Positions 6,714-9,280 of a stretch of 9,280 bases of DNA are shown here, piece by piece. Under the pieces are notes generated by a model. The model was given only the letters and a program-made list of their open reading frames with translations. It was not told the DNA's origin and ran no database searches. The position numbers and the translations under genes were made by a program. This DNA comes from an uncultured bacterium (lineage in GTDB: Bacteria > Hydrogenedentota > Hydrogenedentia > Hydrogenedentales > CAILVY01): contig CALEDJ010000052.1 of the NCBI GenBank assembly GCA_937951485.1, positions 1-9,280 on the forward strand. The letters run 5' to 3'. Position 1 is the stretch's first letter. Each line of letters begins with the position of its first letter.

Positions 6714-8059
6714 GGCTTCGGCGATCCCTCCCGCAGTTCCAGTTTCAGCGGCACACCTTCAAAACCATAACGCTTGCGCAGCGCATTCTCAAGAAAGCGC
6801 AGATAACTGAAGTGAAAAAGGCGTTTCTGATTCACAAAAAAGACAAACGTCGTCGGTTTCACGCCCGCCTGCGTGGCGTAGTAAATCTTGGCCGCCTTGC
6901 CTTTATGGGTTGGCGGACGGTGCTCCGTGCGCAATGCCTCCACCAGCCGGTTCAATTCGCCGGTGCTCACGCGGAGCGCGGCCGCAGCCGCCACCCGGTC
7001 CACGTAATCAAAAACGGTAAAGAGGCGCTGGCGCGTTACACTGGAGATGGTGAGATACGGCACGAATTTGATCTGGGGCATCTTCAGGTCAATCTCGTCG
7101 TCAAGCGCCTTGAAACGCTTCTCCCGCTGTTCAACGAGGTCCCACTTGGACCACGCCAGCACCATCGCCGCGCCGTTTTCCATGGCATAGCCGAGAATCC
7201 GCTTGTCCTGCTCCGTGATCCCTTCGACGGCGTCCACCAGCACGAGGCAGACATCAGCGCGGCGGATGGCGCGCAGCGTGCGCGCGATGCTGAAATGTTC
7301 GACCTTGGCCTTGATCCCGGCCTTTTTGCGCAGGCCCGCCGTATCAATCAGAAGATAATCCCGGTTTTTCCAGCGGAATTCGATGTCAATCGCATCGCGC
7401 GTGGTGCCCGGCTTTTCGTCCACAATCGTGCGTTCCTCGTTCAGAATCGCATTGATAAACGAGGATTTCCCGACGTTGGGCTTGCCCACCACGGCCACCT
7501 TGGTGATTTCCCCTTCGGCGCTCTCCTTTTCCGGCGCGGGCGCGCCGGTTTCAGGGAGATGCTCCACCACGGCGTTCAGGAGGTCCTCGATGCCGATGCC
7601 GTGTCCGGAAGAAATGGCGTGGGGTTCGCCGAGGCCGAGCGCATAGAAATCGAATCGGCTCTCTTCAAGCCGGGGGTTGTCCAGTTTGTTTACGGCCAAC
7701 ACGACGGGCTTACCGCAACGGCGCAACATTTCGCAGGTTTCGTGATCCACGCGGGTCAATTCCTGCCGCCCGTCAATCACGAAGAGAATCACCTGCGCCT
7801 CATCCAGGGCCGCCCGCACCTGTTCCTGCATCTTGCGCGCGACAGCGTCGTCGGGACGCTCGATAATGCCGCCTGTGTCCACCAGCCGGAATCGCCGCCC
7901 GCGCCACTGCGCCTCGCCGAAGAAGCGGTCGCGGGTGATACCGGGCGCGTCATGGACGATGGCGCGCTGCTTGCCGAGAATGCGGTTGAACAGGGTGGAT
8001 TTGCCTACGTTGGGCCTGCCGCAGATGGCGACCAGGGGGAACGTCTGTTTCCGGGGCAT
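6710..8059 (-). CDS. der: Ribosome-assembly GTPase Der (EngA)
   Basis: Der is an essential cytoplasmic GTPase with two tandem G domains and a KH-like C-terminal domain; it acts in maturation of the 50S ribosomal subunit. The 449-residue length is typical. G domain 1: GRPNVGKS (14-21), DTGG (61-64), NKLD (124-127). G domain 2: GKPNVGKS (192-199), DTAG (239-242) and SKWD (304-307), where Ser replaces the usual Asn of NKxD. The C-terminal domain includes RPPTHKGKAAKIYYATQAG and PTTFVFFVN, as in the family. It starts at an ATG 29 nt after the pgsA stop, with an AGGCGG-like ribosome binding site about 10 nt upstream, and its stop overlaps the plsY start. der next to plsY is a gene order I recall from several phyla. 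Confidence 0.97.
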   Translation of the reverse strand: MPRKQTFPLVAICGRPNVGKSTLFNRILGKQRAIVHDAPGITRDRFFGEAQWRGRRFRLVDTGGIIERPDDAVARKMQEQVRAALDEAQVILFVIDGRQELTRVDHETCEMLRRCGKPVVLAVNKLDNPRLEESRFDFYALGLGEPHAISSGHGIGIEDLLNAVVEHLPETGAPAPEKESAEGEITKVAVVGKPNVGKSSFINAILNEERTIVDEKPGTTRDAIDIEFRWKNRDYLLIDTAGLRKKAGIKAKVEHFSIARTLRAIRRADVCLVLVDAVEGITEQDKRILGYAMENGAAMVLAWSKWDLVEQREKRFKALDDEIDLKMPQIKFVPYLTISSVTRQRLFTVFDYVDRVAAAAALRVSTGELNRLVEALRTEHRPPTHKGKAAKIYYATQAGVKPTTFVFFVNQKRLFHFSYLRFLENALRKRYGFEGVPLKLELREGSPKP

Positions 8060-8088
8060 GGATCATTCCGCCTTTCGTGCGCCGCGAA

Positions 8089-8640
8089 TCAGGCCGCATC
8101 CTTGGCGAAGGCCTGCATGCAGCCCGCGTAGATATAGTCTGCAAGCGACGCCGCCGACACGACCACCGTGACCATCAGCAAGTGTGGCGCGAACGGCACC
8201 CAGAGCAGCACGCCGATCATGGTGCTCATCTGGAATACGGTGGTCGCCTTGCCGGTCCAGCGGGGCTTCACCTTCATCGGCCCGAAATATTCATTGATGG
8301 CAAAGGCGCCGAGCACGATGATGGCATCGCGCACGAGCACCACGACAGGAAACCACATCGGCACCACCTCGCCGAAGGTCGGATTCGCCGCGAGAAACAC
8401 AAAGCCCAGATTGATAATCAACTTGTCCGCCAACGGATCGAGGCGCGCGCCGAAGGCGGTGCGCTGGTTCAGGCGCCGCGCAATGTAACCGTCCAGGATG
8501 TCCGAAAGCGAGGCGGTCACGTAAATCCCCAGCGCCATATGCCGCAGCCATTCCCGGCCGGGGGCATAACAATAGATCAGCACGAGAAAGACCGGGATGA
8601 GCAACACCCGCAGAATGGTGATTTTATTTGCGATATTCAC
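8089..8640 (-). CDS. pgsA: CDP-diacylglycerol-glycerol-3-phosphate 3-phosphatidyltransferase PgsA
   Basis: PgsA is a membrane enzyme that condenses CDP-diacylglycerol with glycerol-3-phosphate to phosphatidylglycerol phosphate, committing precursor to anionic phospholipids. The full CDP-alcohol phosphotransferase signature is present: D47-x2-D50-G-x2-A-R-x8-G64-x3-D68-x3-D72, with all expected residues. The GTG at 8640 is preferred: it gives 183 residues and the family-typical N-terminus NIANKITILRVLLIPVF. An in-frame ATG at 8682 would add 14 residues, but that codon lies inside the arm of element B, has no Shine-Dalgarno, and encodes residues unlike the family; automatic callers may choose it. 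Related CDP-alcohol phosphotransferases share the motif, so a different head-group acceptor is possible, though the length and N-terminus fit PgsA best. It is the first gene of the five-gene operon. Confidence 0.93.
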   Translation of the reverse strand: MNIANKITILRVLLIPVFLVLIYCYAPGREWLRHMALGIYVTASLSDILDGYIARRLNQRTAFGARLDPLADKLIINLGFVFLAANPTFGEVVPMWFPVVVLVRDAIIVLGAFAINEYFGPMKVKPRWTGKATTVFQMSTMIGVLLWVPFAPHLLMVTVVVSAASLADYIYAGCMQAFAKDAA

Positions 8641-8675
8641 AGTTCGCGCCGCCGAAATCTTCCTCAACGTTCGCT

Positions 8676-8775
8676 GAGGCATTTACGAAATGGGCGGTTT
8701 TGATACCGGCATTATGGAAAATCTTGGATATTTTCCATTCACATGCGAAGAAACGGTCCATTTCGTAAATGCCTC
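8676..8775 (-). repeat. Element B: 100-bp inverted-repeat element in the pgsA leader
   Basis: Perfect 18-bp inverted arms, GAGGCATTTACGAAATGG (8676-8693) and its reverse complement (8758-8775), enclose a 64-nt interior. At the exact centre is a perfect 9-bp hairpin, ATGGAAAAT (8714-8722) and ATTTTCCAT (8730-8738), with a 7-nt loop that reads ATCCAAG on the minus strand. Compared without gaps, element A (plus strand) and element B (minus strand) match at about 35 of 64 interior positions, against about 21 of 64 in the other orientation. The arms differ from those of A at one base per arm, and the change is mirrored, so pairing is kept. It lies between the predicted promoter and the pgsA start, so it would be transcribed in the leader. 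Confidence 0.85.
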
Positions 8776-8883
8776 TTGCTCTGTCCGTAATAAATGCCGC
8801 AAAAAATGCCTGCGGCCTGCCACGACAAAGGGACAACCCCGCGCCCTGCCTGTGGAAACGGCCTGAGCCGCACCCGTGACGCT
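8776..8883 (-). other. Upstream part of the pgsA leader with a small hairpin
   Basis: Between the predicted promoter and element B no gene is seen. On the minus strand GCCGCA and TGCGGC (8811-8816 and 8796-8801) form a 6-bp stem with a 9-nt loop, followed by ATTTATTA. This is too weak to call a terminator but could be a pause or attenuation site. No known riboswitch is recognisable. Confidence 0.35.
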
Positions 8884-8912
8884 ACTATACCGTTTCCTAT
8901 GAAAACATGCAA
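8884..8912 (-). promoter_or_regulatory. Predicted sigma70-like promoter for the pgsA-der-plsY operon
   Basis: On the minus strand TTGCAT (8912-8907; 4 of 6 to TTGACA) is followed after exactly 17 bp by TATAGT (8889-8884; 5 of 6 to TATAAT). Transcription would begin near 8877, giving a leader of about 240 nt before the GTG of pgsA that contains all of element B. The prediction rests on consensus match and position only. Confidence 0.5.
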
Positions 8913-9052
8913 CCGCAAGATCACAGGCGGGCGGAGCAGCCGCGCCGTCCCCCCAGCAAGCCTCAACAGGCCGAAACCTGCATTTTGAGACTTGCGCGCA
9001 ATGCCGTGGTTGGCTGCCAGGCGGCCACGGCGGCGTGCTGGAAATAATTATT

Positions 9053-9082
9053 CCGGGGACGCCCGCCTGGGGGCGTCCCCGG
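9053..9082 (-). terminator. Hairpin terminator after the right-end gene
   Basis: A perfect 12-bp GC-rich stem, CCGGGGACGCCC (9053-9064) and GGGCGTCCCCGG (9071-9082), has a 6-nt loop and can be extended by two A-T pairs. On the minus strand it lies 20 nt after the stop at 9103 and is followed by AATAATTATTT, a moderately T-rich tail. This fits a rho-independent terminator for the minus-strand gene and would insulate the pgsA promoter from read-through. Confidence 0.75.
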
Positions 9083-9102
9083 AAAGACTTACTCGACAGT
9101 TC

Positions 9103-9279
9103 TTATCCGCCGGGCGACGGCCCTGGGCAGAACCCGTCTTCCGTGCCGTCCAGCGGACAGTAGTAATAGCCGCCGGAATTGTAGAACTGGATCACCCGCA
9201 GCAACTCGGACAGGCTGATCAGCCAGTTCTGCGGATTATAATCCGAGGCGTGCGGTGTGCAGGTGTGGTCCGCGCCGGG
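9103..9279 (-). CDS. C-terminus of a protein with an LSELLRVIQFYN tail domain (partial, dockerin-like)
   Basis: Only the last 58 residues are in the window; the gene continues beyond the right edge. The visible part reads PGADHTCTPHASDYNPQNWL, then ISLSELLRVIQFYNSGGYYY, then CPLDGTEDGFCPGPSPGG. The stretch from D13 to E25 followed by LLRVIQ looks like one EF-hand or dockerin-type half: acidic or polar residues, a hydrophobic Ile, then Ser-x-Ser-Glu and a helix, with one residue more than the canonical 12-residue loop. I associate tails of this kind with the C-termini of large, probably secreted proteins in Hydrogenedentota and related lineages, where they may act as an anchoring or sorting module; this is from memory and not certain. 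A strong terminator lies 20 nt downstream. The main body and function of the protein are unknown. Confidence 0.8.
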   Translation of the reverse strand, partial: PGADHTCTPHASDYNPQNWLISLSELLRVIQFYNSGGYYYCPLDGTEDGFCPGPSPGG

Positions 9280-9280
9280 A

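Noticed and set aside
6437-8131. 564-codon plus-strand open frame opposite plsY and der.
   Set aside because: It crosses several well-defined genes on the minus strand and lacks any recognisable domain.
440-8775. Composite transposon bounded by elements A and B.
   Set aside because: The bracketed 8.1 kb contains housekeeping genes and no transposase, no target-site duplication is seen, and a dispersed repeat explains the pair better.
9004-9030. Inverted repeat CCGTGG / CCACGG beyond the terminator.
   Set aside because: Only 6 bp of stem with a 15-nt loop in GC-rich DNA; not distinguishable from chance.

Overview
The window is GC-rich bacterial DNA carrying two operons that face each other and a partial third gene. 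The best taxonomic clue is the partial gene at the right end. Its C-terminus (…ISLSELLRVIQFYNSGGYYYCP…DGTEDGFCPG) resembles a tail I associate from memory with the candidate phylum Hydrogenedentota and related Planctomycetes-like lineages. This is an inference, not a database result.

Layout. Positions 1-647 hold no convincing gene: 3.3 copies of a 67-bp tandem repeat, a short REP-like palindrome, an AT-richer stretch, and a 100-bp inverted-repeat element (element A, 440-539). Next is a plus-strand pair with a 4-nt overlap: a glycyl-radical-enzyme activase with a ferredoxin insert (about 648-1604) and an FMN-binding split-barrel (PNPOx-like) protein with an apparent internal duplication (1601-2413). 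A 101-bp convergent gap follows. From there to about 8640 a five-gene minus-strand operon reads, in transcription order: pgsA, der, plsY, a DUF2723 membrane protein with a C-terminal TPR, and a TMTC/PMT-like membrane protein with C-terminal TPRs. Its leader (8641 to about 8880) holds a second 100-bp inverted-repeat element (element B, 8676-8775) and a good sigma70-like promoter at 8884-8912. The right end holds a strong hairpin terminator and the C-terminus of a minus-strand gene cut by the window edge.

How it works together. The minus operon joins two phospholipid-synthesis enzymes (PlsY makes lysophosphatidate; PgsA makes phosphatidylglycerol phosphate) to the ribosome-assembly GTPase Der and two large membrane proteins of glycosyltransferase type. 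It reads as a growth and envelope operon. The plus operon encodes a radical SAM activase, but its glycyl radical enzyme is not in the window.

The most notable signal is not a gene. Elements A and B have the same architecture: 100 bp, 18-bp perfect inverted arms, a 64-nt interior, 42% GC. The arms differ between the elements at one position but match perfectly within each. Both lie just upstream of an operon and in the same orientation relative to it. The rest of the window looks largely conventional.
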